Source: Dromiciops gliroides (Eukaryota; Chordata; Mammalia; Microbiotheria; Microbiotheriidae). Taken from it: 64,000 nucleotides of DNA. A model generated the notes under the pieces. It was not told the DNA's origin, did not search any database, and saw only the letters and a program-made list of their open reading frames with translations. The stretch is from contig NC_057864.1 in the NCBI RefSeq assembly GCF_019393635.1, positions 469,014,617 through 469,078,616 on the forward strand, written 5' to 3'. The position numbers were made by a program, and so were the translations under genes. This document shows positions 1 to 12,118 of the stretch, piece by piece; position 1 is the first letter of the stretch, and every line of letters begins with the position of its first letter.

Positions 1-903
<903 letters not shown>

Positions 904-925
<22 letters not shown>

Positions 926-1084
926 TGACTTGTTTTGGTCATACTCTTAATTTTTTCAAATTTAAATGGGTTATTTAGTTTTAACATAAGAGTAAATTTA
1001 CTCTTAAGCCACAGAAGTTGTTCCATGTTAAAATTTCCATAAAATTATCCTTAGCATAAAAATAACTAGCATAATTTATATAGA
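904..1084. other. AT-rich flank downstream of UBB
   Basis: No ORF or recognised repeat; simple AT-rich 3' flank before the L1 begins. Confidence 0.5.
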
Positions 1085-1414
1085 ATTTTATTTTCAACAT
1101 TTATTTTTCCAGTTACATGTAAGGGTAGTTTTCAACATTCATTTTCATAAGATTTAGTTTCAAATTTTTTTTCCCTCCCTAAGGCAGCAACGAGGTTATG
1201 TATTTACAATCAGCAAGTGCTCTTTTTATCAGTTCTTTCAATGGGGGGGTGCATAGTAAACTTTGTAGTTAAGTCATTCACAATTGCTCATTAAACAATG
1301 CTGCTGTCACTATGCACAATGTCCTCTCCCCCAGTTATGCTCACTTCACTATACATCAGTTCATGAGCCTTTCTATGTTATTTTGGGATCATCCTGTTTC
1401 CTATAGCACAATAC
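1085..1414 (-). mobile_element. L1 3' end, antisense, first part
   Basis: The sequence (ccagttacatgtaa, ttttcaacattcattttcataag) is the complement of a marsupial L1 3' UTR, followed by the complement of the ORF2 end (cctatagcacaatac). It breaks off at the LTR at 1415 and resumes at 2431. Confidence 0.75.
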
Positions 1415-2429
1415 TGTTTGGGGCAAACTGCCTCAGTTTACCCAAATGAGACTACGAAGTCAAGCAGAGACAGATTTATTACATTCCTGCAAGAATGGGC
1501 AAACTGAGTCGCAATAACTAATACATGCCTTGAGGTGTTTTGTTTTTTTTGTGGGGCAATTGGGGTTAAGTGACTTGCCCAGGGTCACACAGCTAGTAAG
1601 TGTTAAGTGTCTGAGGCCAGATTTGAACTCGGGGCTGGTGCTCTATGCGCTGTGCCATCTAGCTGCCCCTTGAGTTTTTATAGTAATGTTGGTGGGAGGG
1701 AAGTCCTCAAGCACACGGGTGAGCTCACAATCTAACATCCAATCCTGTCTCACCCAGGGTGTGTGCTTAGCTCGTGATCAATGTATGAAGACATGCATAC
1801 GTGTTCCAGGGAAAAGGGGAGGGGGAACAAGGTCAAACCCAAGGAAGAGGGAAGGGGGGGGTGGGGGGACACAGATGTTTCAGATCTCACAGTTCCCACT
1901 GACCACCCCCCCCTCCCCTCTCCAGGCCCCTATCTCTAAAGATAATCAACTGGAATAACAGGAAGAGTCACTCAGGTGTTTCAGCGTTTTGTAGTTGTGT
2001 TAATTTTAGAAGGATGACAGGCTTAAAATTTATCTTTGGCTATGTTGGGAAATCAAAGAAAAGAATAAAAGAATAATCCATTGTTGGGACCCTAGGGTCA
2101 AGGGGATTCTGTTCTGAGAAAAAGAGACATGTCACTTAACATCTGGTCTCAATTGCCACATCCTGTGCCGAGCCCCATGATCACCTGTTCTTTCTTCTTG
2201 AGTCCCGAGTATTGAATTGGTGGGTGAACTCCCCGATTCACTCAACAGGGACTGGGGTTCTGACATGATGGATTCCAGATAAAACTAAGATGTAGCTGAC
2301 AAGTGGGGAGACTGAGCAGAAGTAAAAATACTGTTAATTGGCAATAAAACTTAAAGGAGATACTGGGGCAGGGCTGGGTATCTTCCAGACACCATCCTCA
2401 GAATTTGACTCAAATCCATAATCATCTCA
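1415..2429 (-). mobile_element. Solo LTR-like insertion within L1
   Basis: About 1 kb, flanked by the direct repeat acaatac (1408-1414 and 2431-2437), and the L1 sequence is continuous across it. Read on the minus strand it begins TGAG and ends CCAAACA, with a TATAAAAA box near 1680 and AATAAA near 1470, the layout of an LTR. No gag, pol or env coding was seen, so it is probably a solo LTR of an endogenous retrovirus-like element. Confidence 0.6.
1536..1669 (-). mobile_element. SINE (WSINE1-like) nested in the LTR
   Basis: Antisense copy of the CCAATTGCC-ending subtype, inserted between the putative TATA box and poly(A) signal of the LTR. A short direct repeat ccttgag flanks it. It lacks ~15 bp in the middle (aactcggggctgg). 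Confidence 0.85.
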
Positions 2430-2430
2430 T

Positions 2431-3676
2431 ACAATACCGTTCCACCACAATCATATACCACAGTTCCTCAATTGATGGACATTCCCTTGATTCTCAATTC
2501 TTAGCCACCACAAAGGGTTGCTATAAATATTTGTACGTGTTTTCCCCCTTTTCTTTCTCACGATTACTATTAACTGTTTCCCTTCCATCCTCTTCCCTTC
2601 CCCATGATATTTATTCTATTAACCATCTTCTTTCATCCTATCCCTCTTCAAAAGGGATTTGCTTCTGTCTGTCCCCTCCCCCAACATGCTGTTCTTTTGC
2701 CCCTCTCTCTATCCCCTTCCCCTCCTATTTTCCTGCAGGGTTAGAAAGATTAATCCACCCAGTGTGTATGTTATTCCCTCCTTGAGCCAATTCTGATGAG
2801 TGTTAGGCTCCTTTACTGCCCAGATTAAATAGATTACTCCATCCATCATTTTCCAGATGACAAAATTGAAGCCCAGGACAGAGGCTGTGGCTTGTCTAAC
2901 TAAGGTCCCTTAAACTCTGATGAGTTTAAGGTCTTTGAGCCTTTTCTGATCAGTGTAAAATTCATTTACTACTTTGCTCCTCCCCCATCTATTTCCCCAC
3001 TCCATCAGCCTTTTTCTGTTTCTTTCAGGTAGGATTTCACCTCTGCTCTTTCCCCTCCCCCAGTGCATTCCCCTCACCCCTCATCTTTGGGGTTAAATTG
3101 ATATGATTTAAGGAGGAGCAGGTTTTTCACTCTCCTGGCTTGTTCCCTGGTCTGTAGATAACCCCAGACCAACTTGCTAATCAATCAGCTTTGTGTGTTG
3201 GGGTTGTCAGCTCTGAGGAGCCTGTGCCCCTTCCCCCACCTGGACTACTGCTATTCAAGCCTACCACCTGGTTCCCAGCAGGGGTGAAAAACCCAAGTTC
3301 TGCCTCAGCACCAGCATAAACCCCTGTAGTCTCCCCCCTGCCAAGGGCTCAGCCCTCTCACCAGACTATAAGCTTAGTTCTAGATGACCCTGGCGCTTCA
3401 GCTGATTCAGAGGCTCTGGGGGGTCTCCTCCTCTGGTGAAGCCTTCCTGGGACTGGAATCTATGTCAGGGTGACTGTGGGGTTGTGCTCCACTCCTGTTT
3501 CAGCACAGCAGCTCCCTCCTTCTGATCTTCCAAGCTGTTCTTGGTTAGAAGATTTCAGCACATTCTTCTGTGGGTTTTGCTGCTCCAGGCATTGTCCTAT
3601 GGCCGTTATTTGGATGTTTTTTGGAGTGATCGTGTCATGAGTTCAAGAGCTCACTGCCTTTCCTCCGCCATCTTCA
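2431..3676 (-). mobile_element. L1 antisense, second part, reaching the 5' UTR
   Basis: Resumes with the complement of the L1 ORF2 end (2431-2560), then passes to complement of the marsupial L1 5' region, ending at the ccgccatctt motif near 3666-3676 that marks an L1 start. The ORF1/ORF2 interior is missing, so this is an internally deleted, dead element. Confidence 0.6.
2846..2913. repeat. Local copy of the block at 5927-5990
   Basis: Shares cattttccagatgacaaa, gaagcccaggacagaggctg and aggtcccttaa with 5927-5990; the main difference is a 4-bp insertion (acta). It sits inside the L1 remnant. Confidence 0.7.
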
Positions 3677-3848
3677 ATTTATATAGCACTTTAAACATTT
3701 TCAATCAGTTCTTTGAACCTCGACCTTGCAAGGGAAGTGTGATTATTCCCATTTTACAAATAAGAAAGCTGGATTGGCCAAGGGCCACCACTATTAAATG
3801 GGGGAGACTACAATGTTTCTTAGACTCCAGCTGTTTAATAATATAAAT

Positions 3849-4001
3849 TGGGGGTGGCTAGGTAGCACAGTGGATAAAGCACCAACCCTGGATTCAGGAG
3901 TACCTGAGTTCAAATCCGGCCTCAGACACTTAACACTTACTAGCTGTGTGACCCTGGGCAAGTCACTTAACCCCCCACTGCCCAGCAAAAAAAAAAAAAA
4001 G
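3849..4001 (+). mobile_element. SINE (WSINE1-like)
   Basis: Nearly full length; begins ggggtggctaggtagcacag and ends in a 14-A tail. Confidence 0.85.
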
Positions 4002-4427
4002 AATGAATTGTTCTATGAATTTGATAGAAATAATATAAATCATCTTTGATCTTTCCTAACTTAAAAAAAATAACCCTTAGGTAATTGAATAAGGTCAAAT
4101 GGTTCCTGGAATTTAGCTTATTGTCCTGCAAATCTTGTTGTGATAGGGTCCTTCATTTAAATTCTAGGTCTCTGACTGGTGTCACATCTATTACTACAGT
4201 TGGCTACTTGTTCTCCAACTTGGACAGTTGGCCTGGGCCCCAGAATTAAGTGACTCAAGTCAGCCAGTATGTGTTAAGCTAAACTTCAAACCCAATATAG
4301 GATTTACTAGGTCCAGTGCTCCTGAATGTTTAACTTCTGAAAGTGACCTAAGAATCTAATTTGGACTCTTTTACAAGGGTTAGTGACTTGGCCCAAGGTC
4401 ATAGAAATATTAAAAAGAGGGCTGGGC
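4002..4427. other. No feature seen
   Basis: Unique AT-leaning sequence; no ORF, repeat or RNA gene recognised. Confidence 0.4.
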
Positions 4428-4573
4428 TTTTTTTGTTTTGTTTTAGTGAGGCAATTGGGGTTAAGTGACTTACCCAGGGTCACACAGCTAGTAAGTGTTA
4501 AGTGTCTGAGGCTGGATTTGAACTCAGGTCCTCCTGACTCCAGGGCTGGTGCTCTATCCACTGTGCCACCTAG
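4428..4573 (-). mobile_element. SINE (WSINE1-like), antisense
   Basis: CCAATTGCC subtype, lacking the last ~10 bp (head gctgcccc replaced by attttttag). Confidence 0.85.
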
Positions 4574-5342
4574 ATTTTTTAGGGAGTGTTTTGAGAAACT
4601 AACTTGCTATACCTGCAGAGGGCATGACCTCATTCGGGGTTGGGGTTTGTGAAGCTGTGTATGCTTAAGAGGAAATGGAGGAAAATGTTTTTCTATGATG
4701 GGGGAACATGATTAACTTCCAAGTCTCATTGAAACATCTTTGGAACAACCAGTCAATGGTAGCTCAGGTGAAAAGGTTTGAATTGAGTTTCCTGGGAGAT
4801 ATGTGCTATCACATTCTAGCTTTAAATGTACATTTATACCTACATGGATTATGTAATCCTTAAATTAGGCCTTGATATTAAACAGGATAAAAACAATGAA
4901 GCCTTATTAATCTTCAAACTCTCATCAGTCCCCCCCAGTAGCTCTTAAGTATTAGATTTCTTAGGTGGGTGACTTCCCTCCCTATATGGTATTCTTACAA
5001 AGGATCCTCATCAGCTCCTGATGCAGTGGAAAAGAACATTAGTTTTGGAGTCCAAACCTGTGTTCAGATCTTGGCTTTGCTGCCTTGGCTTAAATCACTC
5101 CCCTTCTCTTAAGCCTCAGTTTTCTCTCTTTAAACTTGAAATAATTGGGAGTCCTAAGCAGCCCCAAAGCTGACCTGTTTTTTTTCTTGAATACCTTTCT
5201 GCCTGTTGAAAGGTATTGTGGTGGTGTAGAAAGCTGGCTTGAAGGACAGAAGACCCAAGTTAAGTTGTGTCTGACACTGGTTTTGTGACCCTGAGTGACT
5301 AAGAGATGCAGAGAAGGTGCTGACCAGTGTTAGAAGAGATTT
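4574..5342. other. No gene seen
   Basis: Unique sequence with a weak MIR-like trace near 5030-5150 (cagttttctctc after a Cys/Pro-poor stretch); nothing else supported. Confidence 0.35.
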
Positions 5343-5511
5343 TATAGGGGGCATCTAGGTGGCGCAGTGGATAAAGCACTGGCCTTGGATTCAGGAAGAC
5401 CTGAGTTCAAATCCAGGCTCAGACACTTGACACTTACTAGCTGTGTGACCCTGGGCAAGTCACTTAACTCTCATTGCCCTGCAAAAACAAAACAAACAAC
5501 AACAAAAACAA
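5343..5511 (+). mobile_element. SINE with 11-bp target duplication
   Basis: Flanked by agaagagattt at 5332-5342 and 5512-5522; CTCATTGCCCTGC subtype with a CAAA-rich tail. Confidence 0.92.
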
Positions 5512-5592
5512 AGAAGAGATTTGATATGTTGGGGAGTTTCCTTATAGCATGGAAATTTTACCCAGAGAAGGGGCAGTAAGCTGAATATAGAA

Positions 5593-5744
5593 TTTTTTTT
5601 TTTTTTAGTGAGGCAATTGGGGTTAAGTGACTTGCCCAGGGTCACACAGCTAGTAAGTGTTAAGTGTCTGAGGCCGGATTTGAACCCAGGTACTCCTGAC
5701 TCCAGGGCCGGTGCTCTATCCACTATAGCGCCACCTAGCTGCCC
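5593..5744 (-). mobile_element. SINE with 12-bp target duplication
   Basis: Flanked by ctgaatatagaa (5581 and 5745); CCAATTGCC subtype with a 4-bp insertion (atag) in the head. Confidence 0.92.
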
Positions 5745-5879
5745 CTGAATATAGAAATTTTAAGGATGATTATTCTAAATTTTCTGGCAGATGTGGATTT
5801 GTTGGACTTCTTGTTTTGTCAGTTCATAGTAATGAGACCTGGTGATTAAAACTTGGAATTTGGTGAAATAAAATCTTAA

Positions 5880-6000
5880 GATTTACAGCTTCAAGGCAAT
5901 TTTAGAGGTCGTCTAGTCTGACCCCTTCATTTTCCAGATGACAAAGTTGAAGCCCAGGACAGAGGCTGTGGCCTGTCTAAGGTCCCTTAACAGCAGAGCT
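5880..6000. repeat. Old MIR-related repeat
   Basis: Carries the ...gtctagtc...cattttccagatgacaaa... pattern of an old mammalian interspersed repeat. Probable source of the copy at 2846-2913. Confidence 0.5.
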
Positions 6001-6600
6001 TCCTATTAAAGAGACTTTCTACTGTCACCCTTCCTTTCTCTTCAGGCTGTCATCGCTATTCTTTTCATCAGACCTCATCTGGCTTGAGTGTCAGACTTCA
6101 AGTGTCCAGATTTTTTCAAGGTCTAAAACTTGGAATAAGAAAGCGTTGCATTAGTAAATAATCTTTATACTAACAAATGGAGGTAATTGAATTTAAGGTA
6201 CTCAATAAAAATATTTTTTTAATGTACAACACTAGGCACTAAGGGAAGGTAAGACCTAAGAAACTTTTCAATCTAGTTGGGTCCCCTGTAGAGCATTAAA
6301 TAGTGTCAGAGTGGCCTCTACAGAGGTAAAGTCCATTATGAGTCCGTAGCTCCTTGGGTTTCATTCACTTAAGATGTTCAGTTGTTTCGAGTGAGTCACC
6401 TCAATTCAAAACCCATGTCCAAAACCAAGTGGTGGTATGTAATTGAAATAAAGGCATCAAAACTCTGTCCTGATAGCAGGACATTCATGCGAGTTACCAA
6501 GTTTCTGTGTAATATGGAGACCCTATATCTAGTGCTCTTTTCGTTGAAAGGTAGTGATACCTGTATATTTGGGGTGCCTCTTTTGTAAGTGTAAGTGTAA

Positions 6601-6666
6601 TTCTCACAATAATCACAATTCTCACAATAATCACAATTCTCACAATAATCACAATTCTCACAATTT
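6601..6666. repeat. 18-bp minisatellite
   Basis: Unit ttctcacaataatcacaa repeated 3.6 times almost without change. Eighteen is a multiple of three, so the minus strand reads a short YCENCD peptide repeat; no gene context supports coding. Confidence 0.9.
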
Positions 6667-7001
6667 TGTGACACTATTACTACAATTGGTGTTTAAACAA
6701 AACAAAAATCCCATTAGGTCCTAGGATAGGAGGAACTGATTTGTCCTGCTTAGGAACTAAGTAGATCCTTAATGCATGCTAAGTAAAATTAAAATGAAAG
6801 CATTTGCAAAATACAAGCTAAGCTAGATTACACTACCCACTGAGGTATGGGATCAAAAACATAGGAAAGGATAGAACTGCCCCCCCCTATTTTTTAAACT
6901 ATAGGTAGTGATTTAGAATTACACTTTGGGGTGGGGGTGGGGGGAGACAGAGACAAGGAGTTACAGTAACTTGAAACCATCTAAAGTAGGTTAAAATCTC
7001 T

Positions 7002-7152
7002 TTTTTTTTTTTTTTGCATGGGGCAATGGGGGTTAAGTGACTTGCCCAGGGTCACACAGCTAGTAAGTGTTAAGTATCTGAGGCCAAATGTGAACTCAGG
7101 TCCTCTTGCATCCAGGGCCGGTGCTTTATCCATTGCTCCACCTAGCTGCCCC
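7002..7152 (-). mobile_element. SINE, antisense
   Basis: Flanked by aggttaaaatct on both sides (target duplication); T-tract at 6998-7015 is its tail. Confidence 0.9.
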
Positions 7153-8059
7153 CAGGTTAAAATCTTTAAAACGTAACATCCACCTTTCTAGAGGACCACA
7201 AGCCATAGCTTTTTACCTGACATATCCTATTATGACTTCCTGTTCACCGACCCTTATTTAATAAAGAATCCTACTGAAAACAGTAGTCAGGATTACACAG
7301 TAATGCCCCATAACTACTGCAACAAATCACAATGTCTAGGTATTTTATCTCAGGCATGGATTAGGTTTTCAACCAACGAGGTTCAGCTGAATGAAAATGG
7401 TTGTGACTTTTCTCTTAGTTAATAGAATTAATAATTACTAATTAATAGAACAGCCTTCTGATATTTCCTAAAGTGCTATCCAAGGAATTCTGCTTTAAGC
7501 TGGTGTCATGAGATAGACTGGGGTAGCAAAATTCAAGGGCCAGTCCAAAGATGAGCAGAAGTTATGTAGTCGTTTTTGAAGAGGGTAGATGCTTGGGGGG
7601 ACGGATTGGATTGGGGCAGGGGAGGAGCAAGGAATTACTTAGGGAAGAAGGAGAAAAATACCATTAACTGAATCATGAAGGGTTAAAGGAAAATATGAAA
7701 AAATCTGGCATTGCCATTAGGGAGCGACAAAGCTGTAAGGAGTGGAGGGATCCATTGGGTGGCAGTATGGTGCCACCAAAAATTAACCAAACCCTCATTT
7801 TATAGCAGAGTGAGAGGAGGCAGGGCTCCCCATCTGTCCCATTCCCAACATCCCTCTCCCCGATTCCCCTTATGAGCTTCAAACCCAGGACTCTGACCCC
7901 AGAGTCCTGAATTCTCTAATTATTCTGTCAATCAACATGTGCCTGGTACCAGGCTAAGCTACAAAGGCAAAAACCAAAGTGAAACTCTCTCCTTATAAGG
8001 AGTTTATAAATTCTTATCAGGAGAAAACATGTCCATATTAAATAAATCTAGCTAGAAGA
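7153..8059. other. No gene seen
   Basis: Mostly unique sequence; short ORFs only, without recognisable domains. Confidence 0.4.
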
Positions 8060-8283
8060 AATATAGCTTAGTGGTGCAGTGGGTAGAGTGTCAAGCTTAG
8101 AATCAGGAAAACTCGAGTTCAAATTCACCCTCACTTTACCCTGTTTGCCTCAGTTTCCTCATCTGTCAAATGAGCCGGAGAAGGAAGTGACAAAACCCCT
8201 CCAGTATCTCTGCCAAGAAAAGCCCCAATGGGGTCACAGAGAGTTGGACACGACTAAAAACAACCAAACAACAACAACAACAA
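8060..8283 (+). mobile_element. Long SINE (MAR1-like)
   Basis: tRNA-like head followed by cctcagtttcctcatctgtc, ggagaaggaa and gttggacacgact, then a CAA tail: the second, longer SINE family of this window. Confidence 0.75.
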
Positions 8284-8490
8284 AGAATAAATACAAAGTA
8301 CAAGGCAGTTTATTGAGGAAATGGACCGGTTGTTGGGGCGGGGGAATTGGATGATGAGATCAGAAACCAGACTGTAGAGGATTGAAAAAGAGAGAGTATG
8401 TTGAGGCAAGAATTTGGCCGAAAAGAAAGGTAAAGGATGATAGTTTGATGGTATGGTAAGATCTAGGGAATGTTTCTTAAAAGATGGGGG

Positions 8491-8665
8491 GGGGGGGTCA
8501 GTTAGGTGGTGCAGTGGATAAAGCATGGGCCCTAGATTCAGGAGGACCTGTGTTCAAGTCTGGCCTCAAACACTTGACACTTACTAGCTGTGTGACCCTG
8601 GGCGAGTCACTTAACCCTCATTGCCCTGCAAAAAACAAACAAACTAACAAATAAATAAATAAAAA
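8491..8665 (+). mobile_element. SINE (WSINE1-like)
   Basis: Follows a run of 13 G; CTCATTGCCCTGC subtype with an (AAAT/CAAA) tail. Target-site match aaagatgg on both sides. Confidence 0.85.
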
Positions 8666-8930
8666 TAAAAGATGGAGGAGACTTGTGCATATTTATAGGC
8701 AGCAAGGAAGAAGCCAGTAGGTAGGGAAAGACTGAAAATTAGAGAGAGGGGATGAGTGATGGGGCAATCTGTAGTATGATGGTGTTTCTCATATACATTC
8801 CCACCCTTCTTCAGCCTGTCTTCACCTCTTACCTGGACTATTGCAATAACCTCCTAATTGGTCTCCCTCGTTCAACTCTCTTCCCTCTCCAATCCATTCT
8901 CCACATATCTGCCAAACTGATATTTCTTTT

Positions 8931-9093
8931 TTCTTTCTTTCTTTCTTTTTTTTTTTTTTTAGGGCAATGAGGGTTAAGTGACTTGCCCAGGGTCACACAG
9001 CTAGTAAATGTCAAGTGTCTGAGCCTGGATTTGAACTCAGGTCTTCCTGAATCCAGGGCCAGTGCTTTATCCACTGCGCCACCTAGCTGCCCC
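8931..9093 (-). mobile_element. SINE with 14-bp target duplication
   Basis: Flanked by ctgatatttctttt at 8917-8930 and 9094-9107; inserted into the L2. Confidence 0.93.
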
Positions 9094-9111
9094 CTGATAT
9101 TTCTTTTAAAA

Positions 9112-9245
9112 GCATCTATTTCATTAAATATTTCCCAATTACATGTAACATGTTTTAACATTTTAAGAAATTTTGTGTTCCAAATTCTTTTCCTACCTCC
9201 CATCTCTCCCATTTAAAGGGTAAGCAATATATCAATTTTGCATCA
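9112..9245 (-). mobile_element. L1 3' end fragment, antisense
   Basis: Complement of the L1 3' UTR (ttcccaattacatgta, ccaaattcttttcctacctccc), inserted next to the SINE; flanks resemble each other (tgatatttct / tggtatttct). Confidence 0.6.
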
Positions 9246-9334
9246 AACTGGTATTTCTAAAACTCAGATCTGATTAAGTTATTTCCCTGCTTAAAAAATT
9301 CAGAAGTTTCCCAGTTGCCCAATGATAAACAGGA

Positions 9335-9510
9335 CGATAGATTCAGAGCTGAAAGTGACCTTAGGGGACCATCTAGTTTAACCCCCTTCTTTTGTAGGTG
9401 AAGAAATTGAGGTCTAGAGTATTTGAGTGATTTGTGCAAGCTCACATGGTTAAGAAGGTAGCAGGGCTGGAATTCGAATCCAAATCCACTGGTCTTACTC
9501 CTGTAGCACC
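9335..9510. repeat. Old interspersed repeat (attcagagctgaaagtgacc type)
   Basis: Pattern gacc..agg..ccatctagttt..ttgaggt..ctggaattcgaatcc..gtagcaccc, shared with several other sites in the window (11300, 17255, 33610, 42430, 50890, 60030). Confidence 0.5.
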
Positions 9511-9589
9511 CTGGGCCTACTCTATATAAATTTCTCTTTGGTATTTAAAGCCCATCACAATCTGGCTCCAACCTATTTTTTATTATTTT

Positions 9590-9731
9590 TATTTTTTGCA
9601 GGGCAATGAGGGTTAAGTGACTTGCCCAGGGTCACAAAGCTAGTAAGTGTCAAGTGTCTGTGGCTGGATTTGAACTCAGGTTCTCCTGACTCCATGGACA
9701 GTGCTTTATCTGCTGTGCCACCCAGCTGCCC
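9590..9731 (-). mobile_element. SINE, antisense
   Basis: CTCATTGCCCTGC subtype; inserted at the edge of a MIR fossil. Confidence 0.85.
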
Positions 9732-9910
9732 TGTGCTAAGCACTTTTTACAAATATTACCTCATTTGACACCCACAACAACCCCAGGAGGCAGGTGCTGT
9801 TATTATCCCCACTTACAGTTGAGGAAACCAAAGCAAATGGAGGTTCAATGAACTCAGGTCCTCCTGAATCCAGGGCCAGTGCTTTATCCACCGTGCCACC
9901 TAGCTGCCCC
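9732..9910 (-). mobile_element. MIR-type CORE-SINE ending in a WSINE1-like head
   Basis: Complement of a MIR body (gtgctaagcactttttacaaat, catttgacacccacaacaacc, gaggaaacc), then an abrupt switch at ~9849 to the last 62 bp of an antisense WSINE1-like copy. Confidence 0.6.
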
Positions 9911-10215
9911 ATCCCTGGTTTCTTTCACAGCAAAGCTCAGATACCATTTCCTACCCTCTATCTTTCCTGATCTCCGCTCCCCTGTCCACCCCCTGCCAAC
10001 CTTGGTGGTGATGTGCCCCATCACATGTTGTTAAAAACCAAAACAAAATGGCATTTCTATGGCTGAGTGGGGGTGATCGAATCATGACATTTTAAAAATA
10101 ACTTGGTATTTTTGCTAACATGTCCAGCTGAGATACATTAGAAGACAGGAAGAAGTTTGCATAATTTGTATGCCAAACTGTGCTGATGAGACAGGTGTGT
10201 AATAATGGACAGGAC

Positions 10216-10360
10216 AGGAAGACTTGAGTTCAAGCATTTACTAGCTCTGTGGTCCTGGACAAGTCACTTAATCTTTCCCATCCTCAGTTTCCTCAAATAT
10301 AAAACAGTAATAATAATAATACCTACTTTGCAGTGTTGTTGTGAAGAGCAAATTACATTT
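10216..10360 (+). mobile_element. MIR fragment
   Basis: Core sequence tactagctctgtggtcctgg, cctcagtttcctc, and a TAA repeat before the end of the element. Confidence 0.6.
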
Positions 10361-11299
10361 TATATGTTATATATATAAACATCTATAACAAATCTATATA
10401 ACACATTTATACATTATGTATATATGTAATCTTATAACCTTTAAATGCTATAAGTGCTTATTATTATTTGCTCCTCTCCCTTCCCTAACCTTCAAAGAAG
10501 CCCCTTTCTAGACACCGTACTTAGGCCCCATCCTGCTCTAATGTCCATCAGCACTAGGAGCCAATCAAGAGCTGAACTCTAATTGATGACATGTAGACAT
10601 TACACCATCTTTATTTCCACAATGCATTTGAATTATTCTTCTATTCTCTGGGCTGTGGTAGGTACTGAGGGACTCTGTAGATGAATAAGACAGGATTCCT
10701 GCTCTCAAGGACCTTTCTGAGGGGAAAGCATAGACACGAATTGTTATGATATACACTAGAGAGCAAAAGTGTTCAAGAGAGAAGCACAAAGTACAGTGGC
10801 AGTCTGCCCCCTCTACTCCCCCCACTTCCCTCCCCCTTTGTCATATAACAGCTGATGTTCATAATTAATCATAGGATCCTAGATGAGCAGGGAGGTTCAT
10901 CAAGTCAATAAGCATTTATTAAGTGCCTACTGTGTGCTAGGTACTATGCTTACCACTACAGATACAAAGAAAGGTGAAAATACCCCCCTGGCCTCAAGGA
11001 GCCCCATATCTAATGGACCTTCAGAAGCTATCTTGCCCACCTTCATCTCTTTCAGAGGTTCTGATAGGTTATACGACTTGCTGAAGCCGGGAATGGGGAC
11101 CCAGGTTTTCTGACTTCAAATCCACCTGCCCTTTTCAATATACTTTGTTGACCACTGCCCCAATAAACACAGCAGTGGAGTGGGAGTCAGGAGAGTTAGA
11201 GTTTTCCACTCCCCAGCTATGTGACCTTGGACAAGTTATTTTGCCTTTCTAGGCCTTGGCTTCTATAATAGCAAAAAGCGGGTTGGAATAAATTAACTG
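10361..11299. other. No gene; AT-rich then old repeat
   Basis: 10370-10440 is TA-rich. 10895-11120 resembles an old repeat seen also at 34285 and 60430 (ataagcatttattaagtgcc ... ctcaaggag). No gene found. Confidence 0.4.
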
Positions 11300-11465
11300 A
11301 ATTTAGGGAAGTAGGGAAGGGACCTGAGAGGCCATCAGGTTAACGCTCTCATTTTATGGATCAGGAGACCAAGCCCCATGGGGTAGTAAGAAGGAGAGCC
11401 GATGGATTCAAATCCAGGCCCTTTGAATGCAAAGCCAGCATGATTTCCACTATGCTATGTTACCT
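11300..11465. repeat. Old interspersed repeat
   Basis: Same family as 9335-9510: gacctgagaggccatcagg, ctcattttatggatcagg, gattcaaatccaggccc. Confidence 0.45.
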
Positions 11466-11653
11466 CTCAAGCTGAGAACTGGCAAAAATCCCAAACAAAA
11501 CAAAAACAAAGAAAAACAAAACATCCTATGGCTAACTTGTCAATGAGCTTTCCCAAACTTTGATAGATAGCCCTGTCTGTTGCCGGGCCGTGTTCAAAGC
11601 GTTTCCATCTTGGAAAGACCCATCAGGATTCAAGTTCCACTGGTGTACTTTTT

Positions 11654-11796
11654 TTTGTGTGTGTGAGGCAATTGGGGTTAAGTGACTTGCCCAGGGTCAC
11701 ACAGCCAGTAAGTGTTAAGTGTCTGAGGTCTGATTTGAACTCAGGTCCTCCTGAATCCAGGGCCGGTGCTCTATCCACTGCACCACCTAGATGCTC
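11654..11796 (-). mobile_element. SINE with 17-bp target duplication
   Basis: Exact repeat ccactggtgtacttttt at 11637-11653 and 11797-11813, the longest clean duplication in the window; a young insertion. Confidence 0.95.
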
Positions 11797-11869
11797 CCAC
11801 TGGTGTACTTTTTGAGACCTCAGAGTCACTGCATGCCGCCATGATGAATCTTCTAGGTAGAAGATAAGT

Positions 11870-12010
11870 GGAAGGATTTGCTGATAATAATAACAACATT
11901 CTGACACCTCCTGGGTGTGTGACCCAGAACATAACCTCTCACTGCCTTAGACAATTGCAGAAAAATTGGCAATCGGTATTGATAGAAGGAGTTTCCTTTC
12001 ATTGGGGGAA
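11870..12010 (+). mobile_element. Fragment of another marsupial SINE-like repeat
   Basis: Shares gtgtgtgaccca, aattggcaatcggtattga, ggagtttcctttca with 31670-31840. Family not identified. Confidence 0.45.
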
Positions 12011-12118
12011 TCTCTACATTAATGAAACTGAAGATCATCAAAACTTCCAAGTTCCTATAAAAGCAATAACTAACATCCATATAATAATCACAACAACCAA
12101 CATTAAGAGAGGATATTG

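Larger units (their letters stand above)
8765..10020 (+). mobile_element. L2 relic, interrupted several times
   Basis: Segments 8765-8930, 9246-9325, 9515-9575 and 9911-10020 read in order like the 3' part of L2 (acctggactattgcaataac, cctaattggtctccct, cccatcacaatctggctcc). SINEs, an L1 end and older repeats fill the gaps. Confidence 0.6.

Noticed and set aside
1415-2429. Endogenous retrovirus with genes
   Set aside because: Only LTR-type signals; no gag, pol or env coding in either LTR-like element.
6601-6666. CRISPR-like array
   Set aside because: Direct 18-bp tandem units with no spacers, in a mammalian genome.
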